Below are positions 14,586 through 21,876 of a stretch of DNA of 26,982 bases, piece after piece. A program made the translations under genes and the position numbers. Each line of letters starts with the position of its first letter. The stretch's first letter is position 1. This DNA comes from Lachnospiraceae bacterium UBA3401 (GTDB taxonomy: Bacteria > Bacillota > Clostridia > Lachnospirales > Lachnospiraceae), in contig DEPD01000125.1 in the NCBI GenBank assembly GCA_002358575.1, positions 1 through 26,982 of the forward strand, written 5' to 3'. Below the pieces are notes generated by a model. The model saw only the letters and a list, made by a program, of their open reading frames with translations, ran no database searches and was not told the origin of the DNA.

Positions 14586-15557
14586 TTATTCCAGTATCCA
14601 CTCCCTTACCTTCTCAACCACCTCCTGTTTCCTTTCATAATGCAGATAATGTCCACCGTCCAGCCGCAGCACCTCACTTTTATCTGTTTCCGTAATAACT
14701 TCCCTGTGCAGTGTTTCCCATGTTTCCAACAGTTCACAGTTATCCCCCGAAACGAACTGCAATACCGGAATTGTTTCAGGAAATTTCAAATCTCTTACCG
14801 ACTCCAGACTATCTTCCATGTGATTTAGCTCATTCATAATGTCCCTGTTATACGCATAATCCATAGACAAAATACGGAATACTTCCAGCTCCTTTTCTGA
14901 ATACGGATAAGAGGAATCAACATAGACTGCATTTTTCGGATTTCCAACAGATACTATCCGTGTAATTCCCAATATGCTTGTTGCTTTCTGGAAGTACGCC
15001 GACAGTTTGTTCAGTGTTACCATTTTAATCGGCAGTGGCTCTTCATCGGACTGTTTGGGAACAGACGGATCAATTCCTATAAAACCTTGTACTTCTTGCG
15101 GATAAGCGTTTGCCCAGTATAATGAATACAATCCTGATAATGAATGCGCCATTAAATAATACTGATCACAGCCTAACTTTTGCGTACATTCATGCAGCTC
15201 TTCCACAATCGTGCTGATTTCCCGTTCTGTTCCAAGCCTGTCTGAAAGCCCGTATCCAAACGGTTCTATGGTAATAACCCGAAAATCCTTTGACAGTTCT
15301 TCCGCCAATGGAAGAAATTCCAGAACTGGTGAGGGAGAACCCCATCCGGGCAGCAATATGACTGTTATTTCATTATCCTCACCTTTTATATCTGCTGTCA
15401 TATTATGACCATTCACTTCAACAGTTCTTCCATATGCAGCTTCGACCTTAGACTGCTCTGCTTTCTTACAGATAAAATTCCAGATTACTAATACTGCAAC
15501 AGCGCCCAGTAATGCCACAAACACCCATTTCATAATCATAAAGATCCGTCTCTTCAT
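14586..15557 (-). CDS. Membrane-anchored alpha/beta hydrolase
   Basis: A 323-residue hydrolase with one N-terminal membrane helix (residues about 9-27), so the catalytic domain probably faces outward. The fold shows LLPGWGSPSPV (oxyanion-hole region), EPFGYGLSD, the nucleophile elbow MAHSLSG (Ser139, with Ala in place of the usual first Gly) and DGGHYLHYE with the catalytic His303. The substrate is unknown; peptidase, lipase and esterase members share this pattern. AAGGAGGTAAGC gives an excellent ribosome site. It is the last gene of the ECF sigma operon, 27 bases after the small beta-rich protein gene. The frameshifted paralogue at 4896-5847 has a LytTR-type promoter instead, so the two copies fall under different control. 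Confidence 0.87.
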   Translation of the reverse strand: MKRRIFMIMKWVFVALLGAVAVLVIWNFICKKAEQSKVEAAYGRTVEVNGHNMTADIKGEDNEITVILLPGWGSPSPVLEFLPLAEELSKDFRVITIEPFGYGLSDRLGTEREISTIVEELHECTQKLGCDQYYLMAHSLSGLYSLYWANAYPQEVQGFIGIDPSVPKQSDEEPLPIKMVTLNKLSAYFQKATSILGITRIVSVGNPKNAVYVDSSYPYSEKELEVFRILSMDYAYNRDIMNELNHMEDSLESVRDLKFPETIPVLQFVSGDNCELLETWETLHREVITETDKSEVLRLDGGHYLHYERKQEVVEKVREWILE

Positions 15558-15584
15558 GCTTACCTCCTTGTAATTTACAGTATG

Positions 15585-15965
15585 TTAAAAGCTGATTGTG
15601 CCTCCTGTTACTCGTATGGCACCGGAAGATGTATTGGTAACGTAAAACCTGTAATAACCTGTGTTTGAAATCTTAAATGATGTATTATGCGAACTGGATG
15701 TTCCGCTATATGTCTGTGTCCATCCCCCGGTATTGCCGATATATCCCATTTCAACAGAAGCCGATCTGTCCAGTTCAATACTGAAACTCACGATTATTCC
15801 CCTTGCCACATAGAACATACTCCCATCACTGTCCATAAAAGATACTGTTTTTCCACTCCCAATATCTGTCTGCGGCAATCCCATTCTTGCCCCCTGCGAT
15901 ACATCTTCCTTTATCGGAACTGTTTTTAATGTTTCCATGATCTCTTTCCGTTCATTCTTTCCCAT
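15585..15965 (-). CDS. Small beta-rich protein of the sigma operon
   Basis: A 126-residue protein of unknown function. The first 30 residues are polar; the rest is Ser/Thr/Gly-rich with alternating hydrophobics (FYVARGIIVSFSIEL, GYIGNTGGWTQTY, TGYYRFYVTNTSSG), typical of a beta sandwich. Its C-terminal 85 residues align by eye with the C-terminal half of the upstream membrane regulator (VGYILNGE and GTYYFYMKNCSS match MGYIGNTG and GYYRFYVTNTSS), implying a shared fold. No clear signal peptide is seen, so its location is uncertain. Its ATG overlaps the regulator's end by 14 bases, and AGGAGG lies eight bases upstream. It may act as a ligand or decoy for the regulator; this is an inference. Confidence 0.7.
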   Translation of the reverse strand: MGKNERKEIMETLKTVPIKEDVSQGARMGLPQTDIGSGKTVSFMDSDGSMFYVARGIIVSFSIELDRSASVEMGYIGNTGGWTQTYSGTSSSHNTSFKISNTGYYRFYVTNTSSGAIRVTGGTISF

Positions 15966-16713
15966 GACTGATTCCTCCTTGCGTTATATTGATATTTCCT
16001 TCCGTAATAATAACCCTGTCACTGGAACAATTTTTCATATAAAAATAATATGTCCCATCACACTCCGGACAAAAGTCTATATTGCACATATTTTGGCTTA
16101 TCATTTGCAGTTCCTTTAATTCTCCGTTTAATATATAGCCAACTTCCAATGTACCTGCCTGCGTCAGTTCGGTTCCGTCACTCTGCCCTTGTGTAAATCC
16201 AAAGCGCAATACTGTACCTTCCTCTACATTCCAGCCGTCATCATTACTTTGAGTGAAAATTATCATTGCTCCGTTGTCCAGATAGCACTCCGGCAGATTT
16301 CCTTCAATATCTATGGGGATTTCCATAATATATTTTGCAATAGGAATATTCCCTTCATATAAATTTCCTGCACTAATCAGGTCTGTCTGAATGTCGGCAA
16401 TATCATTGAAATGATACGCAAAATCTTCTTCCACCCTATGCCCTGTCTGCTGCTGCATGATTTCTTTCTTATTACTTCCTATAATCCCGGCAGAGCGCAG
16501 TAATTCTTTTGCCCCCATGGTCATACTTCCAAGTACAAAGAACATAAGCAGAGCCACCGCATACCGCTTACCCTTATGGACTTTCTTCACAGGATTTATT
16601 TTTGAAAATACAATTTCCTTAATCCTTTTATTATCAGCAGCATATCCAGCTTCTGTATTTTCCTCAATCAGTTCAGAAGCGTTATCCAACATATCACTTA
16701 TTCTAATTTTCAT
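15952..16713 (-). CDS. Single-pass membrane regulator, probable anti-sigma factor
   Basis: A protein of about 253 residues. The N-terminal 55 residues are cytoplasmic and charged (ISDMLDNASELIEENTEAG), then one membrane helix follows (YAVALLMFFVLGSMTMGA). The outer domain of about 180 residues ends in a beta-rich segment with cysteines in NMCNIDFCPECDG. Its position, overlapping the ECF sigma stop by 11 bases, and its topology are those of an anti-sigma factor that releases sigma on an outside signal. No zinc-binding anti-sigma motif is visible, so the call rests on context. The start at 16713 is chosen for its spacing from AGAGGG; the ATG nine bases further upstream is possible. It may bind the same ligand as the downstream beta-rich protein. 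Confidence 0.7.
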   Translation of the reverse strand: MKIRISDMLDNASELIEENTEAGYAADNKRIKEIVFSKINPVKKVHKGKRYAVALLMFFVLGSMTMGAKELLRSAGIIGSNKKEIMQQQTGHRVEEDFAYHFNDIADIQTDLISAGNLYEGNIPIAKYIMEIPIDIEGNLPECYLDNGAMIIFTQSNDDGWNVEEGTVLRFGFTQGQSDGTELTQAGTLEVGYILNGELKELQMISQNMCNIDFCPECDGTYYFYMKNCSSDRVIITEGNINITQGGISHGKE

Positions 16714-17275
16714 TATTGCCATAGCCCTCTTTAATAAGAATTTTTTTAAGCATTGCCCTGCCACGCCGTAGTCTTGTTTTTACGGTCTGCGGGTTCATTT
16801 CAAATTCATGTGCAATTTCTTTTACTTTTTTGTACTGATAATAATAGGCAACAAAAATCTTACAGTCCAGCGGATTTAGCTGCTTCAAAGCATCTGCCAG
16901 GATTCTTTGCTGTTCTCTTTGAACAATCAACTGCTCTAAACTGTTGTCAATTAGCAAGACATCATCCATTAGCTGTAAATCCTGTCCCCTGTTTCTTAAC
17001 CAGTCCTTTGTTTTATTCCTTGCAATGACCGCTATGTACGCCTTTATACTGCTGTATTTTTCATAATTAATCCTATCCGCTGTCCTCCATAGCGCTATAA
17101 ATGTGTCTGCAACCACCTCCTCAATATCTTCCCTTGTTCCCTTTGAGCTTATCAGGCTTCCGACGATTTTAGAAATATAGGCACTATATATATCTATGAT
17201 TTTCTCTAATGCTTTTTCATCTCCATTTCGCAGCTTTTTTAACAGTCTCTTCTCATCCATTCGCCCAAATCCCAT
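16703..17275 (-). CDS. ECF-type RNA polymerase sigma factor
   Basis: A 190-residue group 4 sigma factor. Region 2 is seen in ISKIVGSLISS, IEEVVADTFIALWRTADRI and SSIKAYIAVIARNKTKDWLR, which recognise the -10. Region 4 is QRILADALKQLNPLDCKIF, then VKEIAHEFEMNPQTVKTRLRRGRAMLKKIL, with its helix-turn-helix binding the -35. Length and order are typical. The start may be the ATG at 17275 or the in-frame ATG at 17260 (MDEKRLL); neither has a strong ribosome site. A SigW-like promoter (17296-17322) lies just upstream, which suggests autoregulation. It heads an operon with a membrane regulator, a beta-rich protein and a hydrolase, and lies directly downstream of the agrBD terminator. Confidence 0.9.
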   Translation of the reverse strand: MGFGRMDEKRLLKKLRNGDEKALEKIIDIYSAYISKIVGSLISSKGTREDIEEVVADTFIALWRTADRINYEKYSSIKAYIAVIARNKTKDWLRNRGQDLQLMDDVLLIDNSLEQLIVQREQQRILADALKQLNPLDCKIFVAYYYQYKKVKEIAHEFEMNPQTVKTRLRRGRAMLKKILIKEGYGNNEN

Positions 17276-17295
17276 CTGCTCAAATTTCCTATCAA

Positions 17296-17322
17296 TACGT
17301 CATTGGGAAGAATTTGGTTTCA
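17296..17322 (-). promoter_or_regulatory. Candidate ECF-type autoregulatory promoter
   Basis: Minus strand: TGAAAC, a 17-bp gap and CGTA, the arrangement typical of SigW-like ECF promoters. It lies 20 bases before the sigma gene and after the agr terminator. Confidence 0.5.
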
Positions 17323-17333
17323 TTTTTTGTAAC

Positions 17334-17362
17334 AAAAAAGAGATACTGCATCTTGCAATATC
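17334..17362 (-). terminator. Intrinsic terminator after agrBD
   Basis: Stem GATATTGC/GCAGTATC (one G-U pair) with a 5-base loop, then TCTTTTTT on the minus strand. It separates agrBD from the sigma operon. Confidence 0.7.
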
Positions 17363-17460
17363 CCTTTCAAGCCCATTTTGTTTAAATTCTGTTTTGCTGC
17401 TCCTGACAGTTACTGATAAAGAGGCTCTCTCTGAATATCTGAAAGCCTCTCCCGCCGCCC

Positions 17461-17625
17461 TTATAAGCTGCTGCTTTCTTTTTTCACATTCTTTGGTCTT
17501 TTCGGCTGGTGAAAAAATCCCATACAATCTGGGGGCCAGTCGAAATAATTCTTTTCGACCTCATGCCGGGCAATTTTTTCCACTGCCTTTAAGACAGTAT
17601 CATTGATTTTCTCTGTTTTCTTCAT
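17461..17625 (-). CDS. agrD: AgrD-type cyclic (thio)lactone autoinducer precursor
   Basis: A 54-residue quorum-sensing pro-peptide. The amphipathic N-terminal helix MKKTEKINDTVLKAVEKIAR is the expected AgrB- and membrane-targeting segment. The signal region ends WPPDCMGFF, and the tail HQPKRPKNVKK carries the HQPxxP pattern typical of clostridial AgrD. By family rule Cys34 should form a thiolactone with the carboxyl of Phe38, giving a five-residue ring Cys-Met-Gly-Phe-Phe with an N-terminal tail of unknown length. Its ATG overlaps the agrB stop (ATGA), with AGGAGG inside the end of agrB, so the two are translationally coupled. It is small enough to be missed by length-filtered gene callers. 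Confidence 0.88.
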   Translation of the reverse strand: MKKTEKINDTVLKAVEKIARHEVEKNYFDWPPDCMGFFHQPKRPKNVKKESSSL

Positions 17626-18206
17626 CTTGCTTTTACCTCCTGTTTCATAATTTTAGCTACACATAGTAAGGATGCACACAATATGACAGCCAATGACATA
17701 TAACTTACATACAGTTCATTGATTTTCAAAGCAATCAGCGCTACAATTATTGACGCTTCCATTAAGACGCATAACCTAGCTGCTTTCTTTGCTTCCTGCA
17801 ACTCATCTTTGTCCATATCCATATTAGGATGATTGACAGTTCCTATAACGCCAATCACAAGTACCGCCAAAAACAACATTACATATACCGCAATCGGAGT
17901 TTCAGAAAGAACCGTAGCTGCCTGTATAATCGAAATATAAATTATGACAGTCACGAGATAACACTGCCAAAATTTATCTGCATGATAACCGCCAGTCCTT
18001 TTCCGCAGTGAAAGAAAAAATACCAGAAAACAAATGGTTGGTATAAACTGATTAAAAATCAGCCCGATCAATAACATGGTTCCGACTGTTATGGTATGCT
18101 CTATCAAAGTGACCAAAGCATACTCATATTGATCGCTGACGGCTTTGTCTATCATTCTTTTCGATTCCATTTGGCTTACCAAGTTTAATACCATCTTTTC
18201 TATCAT
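17622..18206 (-). CDS. agrB: AgrB membrane peptidase, autoinducer processing
   Basis: A 194-residue multi-pass membrane endopeptidase that cleaves the C-terminal tail of AgrD and closes the ring. The catalytic pair is plain in RKRTGGYHADKFWQC (His75 and Cys82 from the chosen start), with spacing identical to the known family. NHPNMDMDKDE and several hydrophobic helices follow. The second ATG (18206) is preferred because AGGAGG lies nine bases upstream; the ATG at 18212 has only three bases of spacing. Promoter D with LytTR repeats lies immediately upstream with a short leader, and agrD overlaps the end. Unusually, agrB and agrD follow the kinase gene and carry their own operator. Confidence 0.93.
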   Translation of the reverse strand: MIEKMVLNLVSQMESKRMIDKAVSDQYEYALVTLIEHTITVGTMLLIGLIFNQFIPTICFLVFFLSLRKRTGGYHADKFWQCYLVTVIIYISIIQAATVLSETPIAVYVMLFLAVLVIGVIGTVNHPNMDMDKDELQEAKKAARLCVLMEASIIVALIALKINELYVSYMSLAVILCASLLCVAKIMKQEVKAR

Positions 18207-18232
18207 ACTCATGTACCTCCTTCCTAATATCA

Positions 18233-18303
18233 AGTATAGAGAAATATCGAATCAAAACAATAGGCTTTGCAGAAAATAGACACTCCAGAGCAGAAAGTGA
18301 CAC
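18233..18303 (-). promoter_or_regulatory. LytTR-type operator and promoter D (agrBD)
   Basis: Minus strand: TGTCACTTTCTGCT and TGTCTATTTTCTGCA with a 21-bp period, then a 7-bp gap, -35 TTGTTT, 16 bp and -10 TATACT. The transcript would start about 20 bases before agrB. Confidence 0.88.
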
Positions 18304-18326
18304 AAAAAAGATTAAAATTTCATTTT

Positions 18327-19628
18327 TCAGGCGGGAATGATGATTGAAAAATAAAATTCATTTTTACTATCCTCAATAATATATGATCCGCCATACTTCT
18401 CTATAACCTTTATGATATTTTTAATCCCTATTCCATGTTCTTCTATCCTTGATATTTTAGAAGATTTTATTTCCCCATTCTCATAACATATTGGATGGTT
18501 GAATGTATTCTTCACGGCAATAATTATCATTTTATCTTCATTAACAAATTTCAGTTTTATTACTTTTTTATCATCACATTTTTCGCAGGCTTCTATCGCA
18601 TTATTCAAAAGATTAGACAGAATAGTAACCACGTCCTCGTCTTTTATTCTTATCTGTGAAAGATCATTTACCCGAAACACAAAAACAATTCCTTTCGCAT
18701 CGGCTTCCTGATATTTTGTGTTTAGGATTGCATTTACAATCACATTATTTGTATTGATAGCATCCAGTTCCTTATCTAAATGACCATAAATTTCTTTAAC
18801 ATATTTCTCCAATTCCTGATATTTCTTGTTTCCCAGTATTGACTCAATACATACAATCTGATTTTTGTATTCATGCGTTTTTCTTTTTTGACAATCAAAA
18901 TTCTCTGATATAGACCGGTACATCTCTGTCTGATTTTTTACCTGAATATGAAAAATTTCATTTTCATGCAGCTTTATTTCTCTTTCTACAATGTCATTAA
19001 TCAGATAAAATTCAACGATATTCATTCCTGCCATTCCAAATGCAATAATAAATAAAAAGTATATCTGCCCTGTTGTTTCCACATATCCAAAAACTGTAAA
19101 CATAGAAACCATAATAATTATTGTAAATACAGGGAAAAACAGGAATTTAAGCCACTCTGACTCCACGAGCCTTTCTGTTGATTTTTTCCCAAACTTTTTC
19201 TTAATAATAAGAACAGAAAAGTAAAGAAACATTTTTCCAAGCATAACAACCAAAACACTTTCCAACACATATGTCAGGCTTGTTGTTTCACCACTTGAAA
19301 CCAATCCGCTATAATAAATTAGAAAAGCTATATAATCCGCCGATAACAGCAGGGCTTGATAAAGGACAGTTAATATCAATGACTTCTTTATACTGATTTT
19401 CATATGCCAAAACATAAAAATGGCAATTATTAAAATAAGTGCAATTTGTTTTAAGATGAAAATATTTGCAAATCCCTTTACAGCGCCAAACACACCACTA
19501 ACTAATAGTATCAACTGAACTGCATTGATCCAGCCTTTATAGCGTACTTTTCCAAATATTTCAAAAAATATTTTGCAACAAAAAACCTCAAATACTATCA
19601 TCAATACAGTTGGTAATGACTCAAACAT
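18327..19628 (-). CDS. Sensor histidine kinase, AgrC-like (GHKL type)
   Basis: A 433-residue membrane receptor kinase. Six or so hydrophobic helices span residues 5-215 with no large outer loop, as in AgrC. A coiled linker leads to the phospho-acceptor His252 in KRKTHEYKNQ, the HPK10 form. The ATP-binding domain has the N box SNLLNNAIEAC, the G box EEHGIGIKNI and a short ending FYFSIIIPA. The expected ligand is the cyclic peptide from the adjacent agrD, with phosphate passed to the LytTR regulator. Its ATG directly follows the regulator stop (TAGATG) with GAGGAG upstream, so the pair is coupled. It ends 24 bases before promoter D. Confidence 0.92.
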   Translation of the reverse strand: MFESLPTVLMIVFEVFCCKIFFEIFGKVRYKGWINAVQLILLVSGVFGAVKGFANIFILKQIALILIIAIFMFWHMKISIKKSLILTVLYQALLLSADYIAFLIYYSGLVSSGETTSLTYVLESVLVVMLGKMFLYFSVLIIKKKFGKKSTERLVESEWLKFLFFPVFTIIIMVSMFTVFGYVETTGQIYFLFIIAFGMAGMNIVEFYLINDIVEREIKLHENEIFHIQVKNQTEMYRSISENFDCQKRKTHEYKNQIVCIESILGNKKYQELEKYVKEIYGHLDKELDAINTNNVIVNAILNTKYQEADAKGIVFVFRVNDLSQIRIKDEDVVTILSNLLNNAIEACEKCDDKKVIKLKFVNEDKMIIIAVKNTFNHPICYENGEIKSSKISRIEEHGIGIKNIIKVIEKYGGSYIIEDSKNEFYFSIIIPA

Positions 19629-20354
19629 CTAAACTTCTCCTCGATACGCAATAAATTTATCCTTAACATATGTATATCTGGCTTTCGGTATAATCAAAGT
19701 CGTTCCGTTCGTTAATGTTGCCTGATACCTCTCAATGCTCATTATATATTTCAAATTAACAAGATAGCTTTGATGTATCCTTACAAAATCATTATCCTGC
19801 AAATCAGCTTCAAGATTATTCAGGGTAGCATATATGGTATAAACCTTCATTTTATCTTCCTGAACATAAAACTCCAGTTTATGCAGCCTGCTTTCAATAT
19901 ATAATAATCTTTGCAATGCAATCTCTTTGACACCTTCGTTGAAATGAAAACTTTTGGTGACAATCGTATAATTCATTTTTTCAATAATTGCATTTATACA
20001 CTCATCAATCGCATTCTTAAAATTATTGCCGCCTTTCAACAAATATCTTATGGCATCCACCTTATAACCTTCCAATGTATAATTTACGAATGCCGTCACA
20101 AAAACTATAAATGCTTCTTTGCTTACTTCCCGAATTTTCTTAGCCGTCATAATGCCATCGACTTCATCCATGTTAATATCCAAAAATATAATAGAATATT
20201 GGAGCATACCGATACCCAGTGATATGAGCTTTGCTCCAGAGCTATATGTATCTATTTCAAAAACAAGTCCTTTTTTCAACATACAATCAGACAGGATATT
20301 TTTTAACTCTTCTGTAAAATAGTTTTCATCATCACATATAGCAATTTTGAACAT
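19629..20354 (-). CDS. LytTR-family response regulator, AgrA-like
   Basis: A 241-residue regulator. The receiver domain (1-120) has the acidic pair Asp8/Asp9, phospho-acceptor Asp59 in IIFLDINMDEVDG, Thr87 and Lys107. The LytTR DNA-binding domain (about 140-238) shows ALQRLLYIESRLHKLEFY, TLNNLEADL, FVRIHQSYLVNLKYI and NGTTLIIPKARY, the usual beta-rich fold that binds two direct repeats about 21 bp apart. It is the only LytTR protein here, and six promoters in the window carry such repeats, including its own (20516-20584), so it is the presumed activator of all six. GGAGGG lies six bases before the ATG. It is co-transcribed with the kinase. Confidence 0.94.
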   Translation of the reverse strand: MFKIAICDDENYFTEELKNILSDCMLKKGLVFEIDTYSSGAKLISLGIGMLQYSIIFLDINMDEVDGIMTAKKIREVSKEAFIVFVTAFVNYTLEGYKVDAIRYLLKGGNNFKNAIDECINAIIEKMNYTIVTKSFHFNEGVKEIALQRLLYIESRLHKLEFYVQEDKMKVYTIYATLNNLEADLQDNDFVRIHQSYLVNLKYIMSIERYQATLTNGTTLIIPKARYTYVKDKFIAYRGEV

Positions 20355-20515
20355 TCATCGCCCTCCTTTCCAGAAGCAACATGATTACCGCTAATGTTGC
20401 ATACTTTCTATTATATTTCGGCATAACTCATGTCAAACTTTATTTCTACCTCACATGGATAGAATGCGTGTTCTTTATGGCTGAAACCGCCAAAAGTCAT
20501 ACTTTCATGAATAAA

Positions 20516-20584
20516 ATGATATGCAGTATTCACAAGTTCGTCAATATGATTGCAGAAAACGACCAAATCTTGCAGAAATTGACA
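20516..20584 (-). promoter_or_regulatory. LytTR-type operator and promoter E (regulator and kinase)
   Basis: Minus strand: TGTCAATTTCTGCA and GGTCGTTTTCTGCA with a 20-bp period, then a 6-bp gap, -35 TTGACG, 17 bp and -10 TATCAT. The leader to the regulator start is about 155 bases. Autoactivation is expected. Confidence 0.85.
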
Positions 20585-20635
20585 ATAAACAGTGTCTATA
20601 GTCATTGCCCCTAATATGCATACCATATTAATCAT

Positions 20636-20875
20636 TCATTCTTCTTTGAAAATTTCTTCATACGATGTATTCAGTATTTCCTTAATTACCTTAAGCTGTG
20701 TTGCTTTGATATGCTGTATCCCTCTTTCTATCTTGACCAAAGTTTCCCTTGTAATCTGCACATTTTTAAGCTGCATCAATGCAACCAGTTCTGTCTGCCC
20801 TATTTTCCGTTCCTTTCTAATCCGCCGGATATTCTTTCCCAACTGAATACCATCTTGTTTTACTTTTTGCTCCAT
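20636..20875 (-). CDS. Small Xre-type HTH regulator
   Basis: A 79-residue Cro/C1-type DNA-binding protein that is almost entirely the HTH domain: LGKNIRRIRKERKIGQTELV, then ITRETLVKIERGIQHI with the recognition helix, and a final ATQLKVIKEILNTSYEEIF. It is divergent from the alpha-CTD-like gene; the 109-base gap holds both starts and a strong extended -10 for the other gene, so it may repress that gene and itself. It lies directly upstream of promoter E of the agr regulator, with no terminator seen between. Its target is unproven. Confidence 0.8.
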   Translation of the reverse strand: MEQKVKQDGIQLGKNIRRIRKERKIGQTELVALMQLKNVQITRETLVKIERGIQHIKATQLKVIKEILNTSYEEIFKEE

Positions 20876-20934
20876 TATGCACCTACATTCCGAACCAGTT
20901 TCAGTCCTTTTTTCTTTATTTTATGTAGAAAAGG

Positions 20935-20943
20935 TGCTATAAT
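20935..20943 (+). promoter_or_regulatory. Extended -10 promoter of the alpha-CTD-like gene
   Basis: TGCTATAAT lies 41 bases before the start codon with no good -35 box. AT-rich tracts lie upstream. It overlaps the divergent region shared with the Xre gene. Confidence 0.55.
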
Positions 20944-20984
20944 GGGACTTGTTTCAGTCCATTTCATATACAAAGGAGCAAATT

Positions 20985-21737
20985 ATGGATATAAAAATTC
21001 AAGACCTGAACATTTCCCCTGCTGTAAAATCAGCCTTACTAAGCACAGGTTTCACCAAAGTTTCAGACCTTGCAGGACATAACTATATAACATTGGCAAA
21101 AATATTCCCGAAGAACTGTATCATAGAACCTATCATCAACGAACTTAACCCTTTGGGCTATCTCCTACCTCCGGAAAATGAAATTTCAGTCTATGATATT
21201 TCCATGTCGAAGCGGCTGCAAAATACCCTTATAAGGAACAATGTGATGTACCTGTCACAGCTATCTGCGATTCCCAAAGAAGAAATCCTGCAATTTCGGA
21301 ATCTTGGCGATAAAACCATAGAAGAACTTGAGCAAATCTGCCAGACGCACAACATACGGCTCAGATCGCTTGCTTCCCTAAAAGAAACCTTTGATAAATA
21401 CCGCTTCCCGGTCAAAATATACCCCATGCTCTTCAAAAATGGCATCTCATGTATAAGTGATTTTAACCACAAGACCTCCTATGACATATATACCTTATGC
21501 GAGCAGGATTACTCCCTTACTATGAAAATATATTTTATCTTGAAGAAAAAGGGGATTACGCTTGATGACTGGCATGATAGGTTTTTATTTGAAATTCTGC
21601 CTATGCAGAAAGCCAATCTGTTATGGAAAAAATATAATGTCAGTACAGTTTCACAGTTCTCTGATCTGACCGAACAGCAGCGTAAGGAAATAACCTCTGA
21701 CATTCCTGCTCTGTCAAAAACATTGGATTCGTTTTAG
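20985..21737 (+). CDS. Protein of tandem RNA-polymerase alpha-CTD-like repeats
   Basis: A 250-residue cytoplasmic protein, the only plus-strand gene besides the transposase. A segment around residues 67-125 (VYDISMSKRLQNTLIRNNVM, then FRNLGDKTIEELEQICQTHN) is plainly the alpha C-terminal domain fold with its helix-hairpin-helix. Looser copies of the same pattern appear before it (NISPAVKSALLSTGFTKVSD) and twice after it (KIYPMLFKNGISCISDF; MQKANLLWKKYNVSTVSQFS), suggesting about four repeats. No N-terminal alpha assembly domain is present, so it is not RpoA. DNA binding or a helicase/polymerase partner role is plausible but unproven. The start is chosen at 20985 because AAAGGAGC lies five bases upstream. 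A divergent Xre gene may control it. Confidence 0.8.
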   Translation: MDIKIQDLNISPAVKSALLSTGFTKVSDLAGHNYITLAKIFPKNCIIEPIINELNPLGYLLPPENEISVYDISMSKRLQNTLIRNNVMYLSQLSAIPKEEILQFRNLGDKTIEELEQICQTHNIRLRSLASLKETFDKYRFPVKIYPMLFKNGISCISDFNHKTSYDIYTLCEQDYSLTMKIYFILKKKGITLDDWHDRFLFEILPMQKANLLWKKYNVSTVSQFSDLTEQQRKEITSDIPALSKTLDSF

Positions 21738-21814
21738 AAATCTAGGCACTCTATTTGTATTTTTACATTTGTTATAAAATCTTGTCCATTCCAAATAAAT
21801 TTTTTTACCATATG

Positions 21815-21859
21815 AAAAACCTCTTGATTCAAACTGATGTTGAATTCAAGAGGTTTTTT
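21815..21859. terminator. Bidirectional terminator between convergent genes
   Basis: AAAAACCTCTTGA pairs with TCAAGAGGTTTTT, with an inner TTCAA/TTGAA stem. A and T tracts lie on both sides. It ends the plus-strand alpha-CTD-like gene and the minus-strand cassette 2 operon, and shares the CCTCTTGA core with the terminator at 25772-25821. Confidence 0.85.
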
Positions 21860-21876
21860 CTGCCATGACAATCAAG

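Noticed and set aside
17300..17527. 75-codon minus-strand frame after agrB
   Set aside because: It starts at a TTG inside agrD in another frame, has no ribosome site and runs through the agr terminator; agrD explains the region.
20411..20635. Small minus-strand frame across promoter E
   Set aside because: It covers the operator repeats and promoter boxes, and I found no ribosome site for the short in-frame ATG inside it.
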